Assembly (NCBI GenBank): GCA_001304105.1
Contig: LJUR01000037.1
Location: 1 to 42,656, forward strand
DNA: 42,656 bases
Origin: Deltaproteobacteria bacterium SM23_61
Lineage (GTDB): Bacteria; Desulfobacterota; SM23-61
Direction of reading: 5' to 3'
Shown here: in pieces, positions 25,062-32,949 of the stretch
Layout: the number at the start of each line of letters is the position of its first letter
Numbering within the stretch: position 1 is the first letter of the stretch
The notes under the pieces: model-generated
What the model saw: only the letters and a program-made list of their open reading frames with translations
What the model was told of the DNA's origin: nothing
Database searches by the model: none
Made by a program: the position numbers and the translations under genes

Positions 25062-28000
25062 TTATTTGCTCTCGGATTCAGTATTTCCCTGAATGTCAAA
25101 GAGGATTTCTTGGCGGATGGATTCGGTTTTGGGGGAGGGGCTAACCCCTAGAGCTGTGGAGAGCGCTTTTTTACAGCGGCTGTAAACCAACAGGGCCTCG
25201 GACCTCCTGCCCAGTCGTTGATAGCAGGTCATGAGCCCTTGATAAAACTCTTCGGCCAGATTATCCACTTCCAGCCCCTTTTGATAACCGTCTATCGCTT
25301 TTTCCCATTCCTCCCGTTCCTGGCAGAAGAGCCCTATCCTTTTCACCCCCCGGAAGAACTTGCTCCTCAGGCGCTCACTTGGGGACATGGCCCAGGGTTC
25401 TTCGATCTTTTGACCCAGGAAAGGACCCTTGTACAGCTCAACGGCTTTCTCGGTGAGTTTGACGGCCCCATCCTTCCGGCCTTCCTTCCACTGGGCCTCG
25501 GCCTGTGCCAGGAGGTGCTCGAATGCCCACATGTCAACCCAGCAATGGGTATCGTCCAAGGTCAGACGGCCTTCGTGACGCTGAATGGCTTTTTCCTCCC
25601 CGAGCCAATGGCGGAGGCGATGCAAGGTTGTGGCCCAGGATTGATGGGCCATATCTCCATCTGCCTCGGGCCAGAGAATATCCGATATCTGCTCTTCTTC
25701 CACCTCTTTGCCCCCCAAGGCGATCAGGGCTTTCAGCATGGCCAGCGGCTTTTGCTGAACCTTTCGGGTAAAGCGGATCAATTTCCCGTCTTTTAGAATA
25801 GCAAACCGTCCCAAAGTAAATATCTCCAGGGGCCAGGGCCAGTTTTCCAGATGCCACGGCGGCTGTTCAGGCACCAGGTTCCGCTCACGGATCATCTCCT
25901 GAATGTAGTCCACCTCGACTCCGGCTTCCAGAGCTTTCATGCATACCCTGGCTGTGGAAGCCGGACGATCGATGTAGACACCCATAAGCCCTCGTTCTTT
26001 GCCCAGGCTGAGGGCCTTCCGGAGAGTCATCCAGGCAGTTTTTTCCTCTCCCCAATCAAATTCAAATTGAGCCCGGGTAAAAAGGCAGCAGAATTCGCCA
26101 AAGCCGATTTTCATTTGCCTGGAAAGATCGGCGGCCTGCTTGAGCTGCTTCGCTGCTTCCGCCCGGAATCCGGTTTCAGCCATGGCCCGCGCTTTCACCA
26201 GTTGACAGCGGATCGTCAGTGCTGGAGAACCTACATCCAGGGCCTCTTTCAAAGCCAGATCAGCATGGAGGGAAGCCTGCCGATCCTCTCCGCTGACCAG
26301 AGCTTCGTTGGCCTTCAGCAGGTAATAATACGTTGTGTCCAAAGGCTTGAGGTTGCGCTCACAGGAGGCCATTTGTTTCAAAAAACCACGGCCCGCCTGC
26401 AGGTCGTTCATTTGAAAAGCGGCGAAACCGGCAAAAGCGAGAAACCCATGGTAGGCAAAAAGGATCCCCGACCTCTGCGACAGCTCCAACCCGGTTTGGG
26501 CCGCTTTCATACTCTCCCTGCTCAGACCGCCGATGCAGCAATGCATAGCCTCGGCCATGTTCGTCATGATCTTGGTGAAAGCTGAAGCCTGCGGAGATTG
26601 GCTCATTTGCCTCAGCTGACTGATCGCGAGCAACGCCTTTTCCCGGTTCCCCCTGTAAAGATGATAGTAGGCCAGGAAGAAAAGGGACTGAATTCTCATA
26701 TTGACCACGCTTTGGTCCTGGGCCAGCCGCAGGGCTCTTTCGGCCCAAGCCTCAAATTCGGGATGATTGGGCTGGCGGAGGGTGAGCGCCGCAACTACCG
26801 CTGAGGCGACTCGGGCCTCGATTGCCGCGGAAGGGAAAACCGGGTAATCCCGTCGGAATTCTTCCAGCTCCTGGAGGTGGCGGCCGAGGGCACTGAAAGA
26901 TTCGAACCCGTAACCCAGATTGATCGCATCCATCATACCCGACCAGGCCATATAAATGCCGGCGGCGTCCTTCTCTTTTCTCAATTGCCGGTAGGCCTGC
27001 TCAAAGTAAGGCCGGCTCTGGGCCGGGTCGGCAAACATAAGGCAGGATCCCATCCAGTAGGCAAGCCAGGGGCGGCTTTCGATCCATCCAGGAGGAAGGC
27101 TTCGGAGCCATCCCACTAAAACGGAATACCTGCCCTGGGCATGCAGGACCGGGGCATGCTTGAGGATCAATTGGATCAGCGTTTCCCAATCCCCGATTTC
27201 CTGGAGGAGGCGAACCGCACTCTCCAATTGTCCATGGTCTTCCAGAATCTCGGCAGCTTGACGTCTAAAGAAGGAAAAGTCCTTCCCGGACAAGGTCTCT
27301 TGGGCTTGAGAGAGGAGAAATTCCTGAAAGAGAGGATGGTAGCCGTAAATGGGCTCCTCAAGGACTCGTTTCTCGATGAAATAATTTCCCCGGTTCAGGC
27401 GGGCGAGCGTCCGTCCGGACTGAGGCTGTCCGGTGAGCTTTTCAGCCATCCCTTCGGTCATCTGGGGGAGAAGGGCTGTCTTCAGGAGAAAATCGCGGGT
27501 TTCCGGGTCCAGGGGTTTCAAGATTTCTTTGGAAAAATAATCGAAGATCTCTTCCCGCACCAATTTGCCGATCTGCTTGAAGTCCATCTTCTCGCGCTTC
27601 AACCGTTCCAGGAGGAGAATCAACCCGGCTGCCCACCCATCCGCGGTACTGTGAAGCTGATGAAGGCTCTTGCGGGGTAATTTCTCCGGAAACCGCACGG
27701 CGGCGATTCCCGTGGATTCCTCCAGCGTAAGACGGAGCTCACTCCATGGGAGAAAACCCATTTGATGATTCGCCTCCAGGCGGACCAACCCCGCAGGGGG
27801 GTCCTGGCGGCTGATGAGGAAGATGCTGATGCCCTCCGGCGTGTTGGAAAGGCCTTGGAGAATGACCTCATGGAAATAGGCCTCGGGCGGCACTTCCTGG
27901 TAATTGTCGAAGACAAGGATGGAGGGGCGCCTCAGCCTCTGGTAGAGATTTTCGAAATACCGGAGGGTGAAAGTTGATAATCCCTGGAGATATTCCGGAG

Positions 28001-28301
28001 TGAGTAAAGGGAGCGGTGTCTTCACCCGGGGGGAAACTTTCCTGGCGGCCAGGGCAAGATAATAGAAAAAAGTAGCGGCATCCCCGTCCCCCCGATCGAG
28101 TCGGTACCACAAGCAGGGGAGCCGCCGGGTTTCGATGTAGCTGGAGGCCAAGGTGGTCTTGCCGCACCCCGCAGGCCCGGAGATCCAGATCACCGGCTGC
28201 TGGCGCAGGCGATCCAAGAGGTCGAAGGGTCGCTCTCTCGGGAACACCCGGGTGAGAACGGGACGGGCTAATTTGGCCAGTGAGGAGGCTTTGGTGACCA
28301 T
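25062..28301 (-). CDS. STAND-type ATPase regulator with winged helix and BTAD domain
   Basis: 1079 residues, probably cytoplasmic. A P-loop GPAGCGKTT (42-50) and Walker B ILVFDNYQ (128-135) mark a MalT/LuxR-like STAND ATPase. The long middle (about 350-800) is helical TPR-like repeat (NREKALLAISQLRQ, EAAKQLKQAADLSRQ). The C-terminus has an OmpR/SARP-like winged helix (LEIFTLGRFAILKDGKLI, about 828-925) and a BTAD bundle (KGLEVDNLAEEFYQGLMTCY, about 935-1075). Such proteins are ligand- and ATP-dependent activators. It follows the DUF35 gene by 165 bp on the same strand, so it may be co-transcribed with the thiolase cluster and control it (inference). No clear ribosome binding site precedes ATG 28301. 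Confidence 0.9.
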   Translation of the reverse strand: MVTKASSLAKLARPVLTRVFPRERPFDLLDRLRQQPVIWISGPAGCGKTTLASSYIETRRLPCLWYRLDRGDGDAATFFYYLALAARKVSPRVKTPLPLLTPEYLQGLSTFTLRYFENLYQRLRRPSILVFDNYQEVPPEAYFHEVILQGLSNTPEGISIFLISRQDPPAGLVRLEANHQMGFLPWSELRLTLEESTGIAAVRFPEKLPRKSLHQLHSTADGWAAGLILLLERLKREKMDFKQIGKLVREEIFDYFSKEILKPLDPETRDFLLKTALLPQMTEGMAEKLTGQPQSGRTLARLNRGNYFIEKRVLEEPIYGYHPLFQEFLLSQAQETLSGKDFSFFRRQAAEILEDHGQLESAVRLLQEIGDWETLIQLILKHAPVLHAQGRYSVLVGWLRSLPPGWIESRPWLAYWMGSCLMFADPAQSRPYFEQAYRQLRKEKDAAGIYMAWSGMMDAINLGYGFESFSALGRHLQELEEFRRDYPVFPSAAIEARVASAVVAALTLRQPNHPEFEAWAERALRLAQDQSVVNMRIQSLFFLAYYHLYRGNREKALLAISQLRQMSQSPQASAFTKIMTNMAEAMHCCIGGLSRESMKAAQTGLELSQRSGILFAYHGFLAFAGFAAFQMNDLQAGRGFLKQMASCERNLKPLDTTYYYLLKANEALVSGEDRQASLHADLALKEALDVGSPALTIRCQLVKARAMAETGFRAEAAKQLKQAADLSRQMKIGFGEFCCLFTRAQFEFDWGEEKTAWMTLRKALSLGKERGLMGVYIDRPASTARVCMKALEAGVEVDYIQEMIRERNLVPEQPPWHLENWPWPLEIFTLGRFAILKDGKLIRFTRKVQQKPLAMLKALIALGGKEVEEEQISDILWPEADGDMAHQSWATTLHRLRHWLGEEKAIQRHEGRLTLDDTHCWVDMWAFEHLLAQAEAQWKEGRKDGAVKLTEKAVELYKGPFLGQKIEEPWAMSPSERLRSKFFRGVKRIGLFCQEREEWEKAIDGYQKGLEVDNLAEEFYQGLMTCYQRLGRRSEALLVYSRCKKALSTALGVSPSPKTESIRQEILFDIQGNTESESK

Positions 28302-28466
28302 GAGGGGTTAAAAAATTTCCCCAGGCTTCAAGCCGCTTTCCAGTCCTGGGCCTGTTCGAAGGTGTAAGTAAAGGGAGGTGAGATCTGGAATGGGCATTTG
28401 ATTTCCCTCCGAGCGGGGCGAACTCTTGGGAGAAAGGTCTGCCCAAAAAGAAGATCGGTTGACGGT

Positions 28467-28934
28467 TTAGCCCACGGGGGCGAAATATTCGATGTCCGTA
28501 ATCTTCCCTTCCCGCTTCTCCTTCCACACCGCCCGCACGGGCATCCCGATTTTTACTCGGGCCTTGATCTTCTCCAGGTCGGAGAAATCCACTCCGCCCA
28601 CATAATGGGAGAATCCCACATCGGCCCCGTCCAGGTCGATGACCGCGGTAATGTAGGGCGGCTCCTTGGGCTGGGCCACGTAGGAGTAGCTGATGAAGGC
28701 CCAGGTTCGTAAAGTCCCTTCATCTTTCACCTGTACCCATTCGCCGGTGTCCACGAAGCAGCGGGGGCAAAACTTCCGTGCCGGAACCAGAACGCGACTG
28801 CACTTCGGGCATCGGGTGCCGAAGATGCGCTTCTGTTTGAATTCTTCGAAGAAGCGGGCGTTCACCGGGCCCAAGGCCCAGCGGTAAGGGAGGGAAATGA
28901 CTCCTTCCATTACGGGATATTCGGTCTGGCTCAT
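28467..28934 (-). CDS. DUF35 zinc-ribbon/OB-fold acyl-CoA-binding subunit
   Basis: 155 residues; AAGGAGGTAAGGA precedes ATG 28934. The rubredoxin-like zinc ribbon uses Cys42, 45, 56 and 59 (CPKC and CPRC) and is followed by the OB-fold (GTLRTWAFISYSY ... GMPVRAVWKEKREG). DUF35 proteins are partners of thiolase-fold enzymes. They bring the acyl-CoA to the active site, as in BbsA of benzoylsuccinyl-CoA thiolase, ChsH2 with Ltp2, and the archaeal acetoacetyl-CoA thiolase/HMG-CoA synthase complex. It lies 11 bp after the thiolase gene, which strongly suggests one complex. Confidence 0.9.
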   Translation of the reverse strand: MSQTEYPVMEGVISLPYRWALGPVNARFFEEFKQKRIFGTRCPKCSRVLVPARKFCPRCFVDTGEWVQVKDEGTLRTWAFISYSYVAQPKEPPYITAVIDLDGADVGFSHYVGGVDFSDLEKIKARVKIGMPVRAVWKEKREGKITDIEYFAPVG

Positions 28935-28945
28935 TCCTTACCTCC

Positions 28946-30112
28946 TTATGGGTTCCCGGCGATGATCATCAGTCCGTTAAGCTGGTCCATTCCCCCCATG
29001 GCATGGGCCAGAGCAGTCTTGGCGCCGGAAATCTGGTGGGCTCCAGCCTTTTCGGTGACCTGCAGGGCTGCCTCAGCCACTCTCTGCAGGCCCGTGGCTC
29101 CGATGGGGTTGGTGCAGAGAACTCCCCCGGAGGGATCGCAGGGTAGCTTTCCTCCCCTTTCCACGACTCCCCTCTCCACCAATTCTACTGCCTTACCCTT
29201 CTCGCAAAAACCAAAGCACTCGTAAAAAAGGAGCTCCTGGAAAGTAAAGGGATTATAAACCTCGGCCACATCCAACTCTTCGAGGGGATCCCGGATCCCG
29301 GCCATCTCATAGGCTTCTTGGGCGGCGACGATGGCTGACTCCCAGACCACCTTGTCGCTGTCCCCGAACCAATGTTCGTCTCCGGCGTACCCCACGCCTT
29401 TGACCCAGGCGACCTTTCTGCCCATCTTTTTGGCTATCTCTTCGGAGGCATAGATCACCGCGCAGGCGCCGTCGGAGGCTGGGCAAACGTCCAGGATGCG
29501 CGTCGGGTAGGCAATGACGCGCGACCGGAGCACATCCTCCACGGTGATCTTTATTTTGATATGCGCGTAGGGATTGTCGAAGGCATCGGTGTGGTTGCGC
29601 ACCGAGATCCGTGCGGCTGCCTGGCGGATGCGGTCCTCGGGGATGTTGTAGCGGTGGATGTAGGCATTGCCCTGCATGGAGAAGATGCCCGGGGCGCCGG
29701 CGAGAAAGGGGCGCTGGAAGAAAGGGTCGGCCACCGTGGTCATGGTTCCCTGGGGTTCCCCCTCGTACATCTTCTCCACCCCCAGGGCCAGGACGACATC
29801 ATAGAGGCCCGAGGCCACGTGGTAATAACCCGCATGGGCCACGGACATACCCGTCGAGCCGCAGGTGGCCACCCGCATGGATGGACGCTCGCGGGCGCAG
29901 AGCGCATCGGCCCAGTACAGGTGGGGAGCGTTGATTCCTTCCATGGGAGGGGGCATGGAACCCGAGACCACGGCTTCCAGATCCCGGGGCTCAAGGCCCG
30001 CATCCTCCAGGGCCGCTTTCACCGCCTCGTAGATCAGTTCGGGATAACTCACGTCATCCCTTCGGCCGCACCGGGTCTGCCCCGTTCCGATGATGCCAAC
30101 CAACCGTCCCAT
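28946..30112 (-). CDS. Thiolase-family acyl-CoA transferase/lyase with active-site Cys
   Basis: 388 residues. The N-terminal thiolase half has the nucleophile Cys84 in VATCGSTGMSVAHAG. The C-terminal half has PSGGVLCTNPIGATGL in place of the usual GHP, and then ALAHAMGG. The His of GHP is absent, which I recall as a trait of DUF35-linked thiolases. It should catalyse CoA-dependent cleavage or condensation of a 3-oxoacyl-CoA or related substrate, together with the DUF35 protein and perhaps the Cys-less paralog upstream. It is the middle gene of the leftward cluster, separated from the upstream paralog by a repeat element. Confidence 0.88.
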   Translation of the reverse strand: MGRLVGIIGTGQTRCGRRDDVSYPELIYEAVKAALEDAGLEPRDLEAVVSGSMPPPMEGINAPHLYWADALCARERPSMRVATCGSTGMSVAHAGYYHVASGLYDVVLALGVEKMYEGEPQGTMTTVADPFFQRPFLAGAPGIFSMQGNAYIHRYNIPEDRIRQAAARISVRNHTDAFDNPYAHIKIKITVEDVLRSRVIAYPTRILDVCPASDGACAVIYASEEIAKKMGRKVAWVKGVGYAGDEHWFGDSDKVVWESAIVAAQEAYEMAGIRDPLEELDVAEVYNPFTFQELLFYECFGFCEKGKAVELVERGVVERGGKLPCDPSGGVLCTNPIGATGLQRVAEAALQVTEKAGAHQISGAKTALAHAMGGMDQLNGLMIIAGNP

Positions 30113-30159
30113 GTCCTTATCCCCCTACTCCGGACAAGCCGGAATAAATAATATGGAGA

Positions 30160-30485
30160 CTACTGTCGTTTCCCAGAAATAAGCTGACAAAATCGAACCC
30201 TGGTGCCAGGAGCCGAGAGTCAGACCGCTGCGCTTGCCAAAATAGGCGCTGCTTCCTCCGGAGCCAACGGAGATTTTACGACGCATACCGCCAATGTAGG
30301 GGCGATTCATGAATCGCCCCTACGGATCTTACGAAGGCGTAGCCCGCTGCCTGCGTTCCTTTGCGGAACCCCGGAGATGCCGTGGAGGAAGACTTTAATC
30401 CCGCCGGATTTTGGCGGCGCGCATCCGTCCGACCCTCGGCTCCAGGTGCAATTTTATGCCTATTATTTTGGGGACACGACACTAG
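30160..30485. repeat. CTAG-ended inverted-repeat element, copy 2, with nested palindrome
   Basis: Inverted relative of 11470-11748, sharing GGAGCCAACGGAGATTTTAC and AATCCGGCGG-type blocks throughout. Its right end (CTAGTGTCGTGTCCCC read inward) carries the TAG stop of the upstream thiolase-like gene. Its left end is CTACTGTCGTTTCCC. About 49 bp, including a perfect 28-bp palindrome at 30296-30323, are inserted relative to copy 1. It fills the 369-bp gap between the two thiolase genes. Confidence 0.8.
30296..30323. repeat. Perfect 28-bp palindrome nested in the CTAG element
   Basis: The sequence begins GTAGGGGCGATTCA and is its own reverse complement. It lies within the ~49 bp that copy 2 has and copy 1 lacks. 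TTACGA occurs on both sides, possibly a target duplication. Confidence 0.85.
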
Positions 30486-31621
30486 TTTCTCAATATGACC
30501 ACCGAGTGAAACTGCCCGGCCAGGCCATGAACACTGTGGGCCAAGGCTCTCTTGGCCCCCGGGATCTGGTGTTCGCCGGCCCGGCCCATGAGTTGCAGGG
30601 CCGCCTCCCCGATCCGGATCAGACCGCGGGCTACGTAAGGATTCGTCGATAGAACGCCCCCGGAGGGGTTCACCGGGAGTCTCCCGGTCATTTGGGTGGT
30701 TCCTCCATCGAAGAATTTTCCCGCCTCCCCGTCCCCGCAGAACCCCAGCTCCTCATACCAGAGAAGCTCCTGCGAGGCGTAGGGCTCGCAAACTTCGGCC
30801 ACCGATATTTCCCTGCGGGGATCGCTGATTCCCGCCATTTCATAGGCTTTCTTGGCCACTTTTTTTAAAACCCCCCGCAGGAGATCCCGGTCCCCCAGGT
30901 AGGGGCCGTCACTGCCCCAGGCCACTCCCTCCACCCAGACCGGCTGGGGACAGAGCTTGCCGGCCCTGTCTTCCGAGGCCAGGAGAACGGCACAGGCCCC
31001 GTCAGAAGAGGGAGCGCATTCCAGCTCCCGGAGAGGATAAGCCGTAACCGGGGAGGCCAAGACCTCTTCGGCATTTAATTTCTTTCGCCGGTGGGCCAGC
31101 GGATTGCGCAGAGCGTTCCCCAGGTTCTTCACCGCAATCTGGGCGATGTGTTCCTCGGTGATGGAACTTCTGGCCAGGAAAAGGTTGGCCTGCATGGCCG
31201 CGGTGGCAGGTTCCTCAAGCCCGACGGGCCGCTGGAAGAAAGGATCCGTGTAAAGGTGGGTGAGGGTCTGGGGAGGAGGAACCTCAGAGCCCTTGGTCAC
31301 CCCCACCACCAGAGCCGTTTCATAGCGACCGGAAAGCATGCGCATGAAGGCGTACATGAAGGCCATGGCCGAATCTTCATCCACCTTGGGTGAGTTTTTC
31401 AGGTAGGCCCCGGCGGCATCATAATGGAGGGAATCAGAGCAGCCCATTCCCTGCCAGAAGTCTGATGAAGAGGAAATGATCGTTCCCAGGTCCTCCCGCC
31501 GCAGGCCGGTCTGCAGCAGGACCTGAAAGGTCACCTCGTAAACCATCTCCCGGATGGTGTAAGAAATGGCCCCCCCATGCCGGGTCTGGGCCACCCCGAC
31601 GATGGCAACTCTTTTGGCCAT
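30482..31621 (-). CDS. Thiolase-like protein lacking the active-site Cys
   Basis: 379 residues, with the full two-half thiolase fold (VAIVGVAQTRHGGAISYTIR; AYEMAGISDPRREISVAEVC; NPSGGVLSTNPYVARGLIRI). Where the paralog has VATCGSTG, this protein reads KVDEDSAMAFMYAFM, so the nucleophilic Cys is missing and about three residues are lost. It is therefore unlikely to be a catalytic thiolase alone. It may be the non-catalytic half of a heteromer with the downstream thiolase and DUF35 protein, or may catalyse an aldol-type step. AAAGGGACG precedes ATG 31621. The TAG stop coincides with the end of a repeat element. Confidence 0.85.
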   Translation of the reverse strand: MAKRVAIVGVAQTRHGGAISYTIREMVYEVTFQVLLQTGLRREDLGTIISSSSDFWQGMGCSDSLHYDAAGAYLKNSPKVDEDSAMAFMYAFMRMLSGRYETALVVGVTKGSEVPPPQTLTHLYTDPFFQRPVGLEEPATAAMQANLFLARSSITEEHIAQIAVKNLGNALRNPLAHRRKKLNAEEVLASPVTAYPLRELECAPSSDGACAVLLASEDRAGKLCPQPVWVEGVAWGSDGPYLGDRDLLRGVLKKVAKKAYEMAGISDPRREISVAEVCEPYASQELLWYEELGFCGDGEAGKFFDGGTTQMTGRLPVNPSGGVLSTNPYVARGLIRIGEAALQLMGRAGEHQIPGAKRALAHSVHGLAGQFHSVVILRN

Positions 31622-31898
31622 AATTCGTCCCTTTCATCCACGGATCTGGCTGGCAAGACTTCCCACTCGCCCCCAACTCCCCGTTCAGGAAAGGCGGGCC
31701 GGGGGGGCTGGGCTTATCGATGGAAGACAGAGATTTCCTTTAGGCTTTAGGCAAAGTCTACTGAATTGGGGGAATAGAGTCAAGGCGCAGATAACTTGCT
31801 TCGGGGTGCGCTGAATCTGCAAAGAGGGGAATTGCGGGTCAAGGGAATTTGAACAGACAAATCCTCAGCCCTGGCCCAAGTTGATCCGGAATCTGGAA

Positions 31899-31927
31899 TT
31901 GAAGAAAAGGGCCTTCCGGGTTATAAT
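31899..31927 (+). promoter_or_regulatory. Sigma-70-type promoter for the ferredoxin operon
   Basis: TTGAAG (31899-31904) and a perfect TATAAT (31922-31927) are separated by 17 bp. Transcription would start near 31934, leaving a leader of about 200 nt before the ferredoxin start. No other gene is present in the 31622-32136 divergent region. Confidence 0.6.
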
Positions 31928-31953
31928 TTTTACAACCTGCTGGTTCGCTTCCC

Positions 31954-31984
31954 ATAACCTACCCCAGGTCAACCGATAGGTTAT
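31954..31984 (+). promoter_or_regulatory. Inverted repeat in the ferredoxin leader (possible operator)
   Basis: ATAACCTA and TAGGTTAT are perfect 8-bp arms with a 15-base spacer, ~20-50 bp downstream of the predicted transcription start. A repressor site or an RNA hairpin are both possible. Confidence 0.45.
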
Positions 31985-32040
31985 CAGGACAAATCTATCC
32001 AGCATCTTCTTATTCAGCATTCCGCCCTGCACTACCTGGA

Positions 32041-32112
32041 GTGCAGGGCTGCCCTGAGCCATGCGGCATTCAGGGCATGACCCTGAACCCAACGTGGTTC
32101 AGGGCGCATTCC
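32041..32112 (+). repeat. Hairpin cluster in the ferredoxin leader
   Basis: TTCAGGGCATGACCCTGAA (32069-32087) is a perfect hairpin with a 5-base loop. GCAGGGCTGCCCTG precedes it and GTTCAGGGCGCATT follows. Related half-sites suggest a palindromic repeat or a leader-RNA structure. Confidence 0.5.
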
Positions 32113-32136
32113 ACATTTTCCGGGGGCATTCCGGCT

Positions 32137-32946
32137 ATGGAAATCGATAAAGATAAATGCGTGGGTTGCGGCAATTGTCACACCGTCTGCACCATGGGAG
32201 CCATTTACCTGGAGGAAGACGGAAAATCCGCAGTCAACCAAGACGAGTGCGTGGAGTGCAATACCTGCTACCGGGTCCTGCGCAACGAGGGGTACTCGCC
32301 CTGGTTCGTGAGGGCCATCCGGAAGGTCCTCTCGGTGTTTCGCCTGGGGTACCTGGCGGAGGTGGACGTTTGTCCCACCGGCGCTCTGACCCCGCCGCAG
32401 CTGGAATGGCCCCGCAGCCTTCGGGCCGCCTTCAGCGACCCCACGACGGTCCACCCGGGAACGGGCGTGAGCGGCCGGGGCACGGAGGAGATCAAGAGCA
32501 ACGATGTGACCGGACGGATCCGTAAAGGGGAGGCGGGAGTCGTCGTGGAGCTGGGCCGTCCGGGAATCGGAGCCACGTTTCGGGATGTAGAAAAAGTCGC
32601 CGTCGCTTTGGCCCGGGTGGAGCCGTTCTTTGAACCCCGGAACCCCGTGACCCAGCTGATGGCCGACCCGAAAACCGGAAAGATGAAAGAAGAGGTCCTC
32701 GGAGAAAAAGTCCTTTCGGCGATCATCGAGATGAAAATCCGCCAGGAAAGGATCCCCGAGGTCTTGAAAGTGCTGGAGGGGGTGCAGCGGGAAATCGATA
32801 CCGTGTTCAGCGTGGGCGTTTCCTCCAAATGCCTGCCGGACGGGTCCGCTCCCCATGAAGAATGGGTGAGAAAAGCCGGCTGCCGCCTTTCCCCCAACGG
32901 AAAGACCAACCTGGGTCTGGGCCGGCCCTTTTTCAAGGAGGATTAG
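32137..32946 (+). CDS. 2[4Fe-4S] ferredoxin-domain protein with unrecognised C-terminal domain
   Basis: 269 residues from ATG 32137; the frame is open to 32041 but that part is repeat sequence. Two cluster motifs are present: Cys8, 11, 14, 18 (CVGCGNCHTVC) and Cys38, 41, 44 plus Cys79 (CVECNTC ... VDVCPTGA). The second motif contains an unusual ~34-residue insertion before its last Cys. Residues ~105-269 form a soluble domain I do not recognise. It contains GRGTEEIKSNDVTGRIRKGE, then VVELGRPGIGATFRDVEKVA, and two extra Cys near the end. It is probably an electron-transfer or reductase subunit. Three bases separate it from the next gene, so the two are co-translated. Confidence 0.85.
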   Translation: MEIDKDKCVGCGNCHTVCTMGAIYLEEDGKSAVNQDECVECNTCYRVLRNEGYSPWFVRAIRKVLSVFRLGYLAEVDVCPTGALTPPQLEWPRSLRAAFSDPTTVHPGTGVSGRGTEEIKSNDVTGRIRKGEAGVVVELGRPGIGATFRDVEKVAVALARVEPFFEPRNPVTQLMADPKTGKMKEEVLGEKVLSAIIEMKIRQERIPEVLKVLEGVQREIDTVFSVGVSSKCLPDGSAPHEEWVRKAGCRLSPNGKTNLGLGRPFFKED

Positions 32947-32949
32947 ACC

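Noticed and set aside
28946..31621. Two ordinary acetyl-CoA acetyltransferases
   Set aside because: One lacks the nucleophilic Cys, both lack the GHP motif, and the DUF35 partner indicates a different complex.
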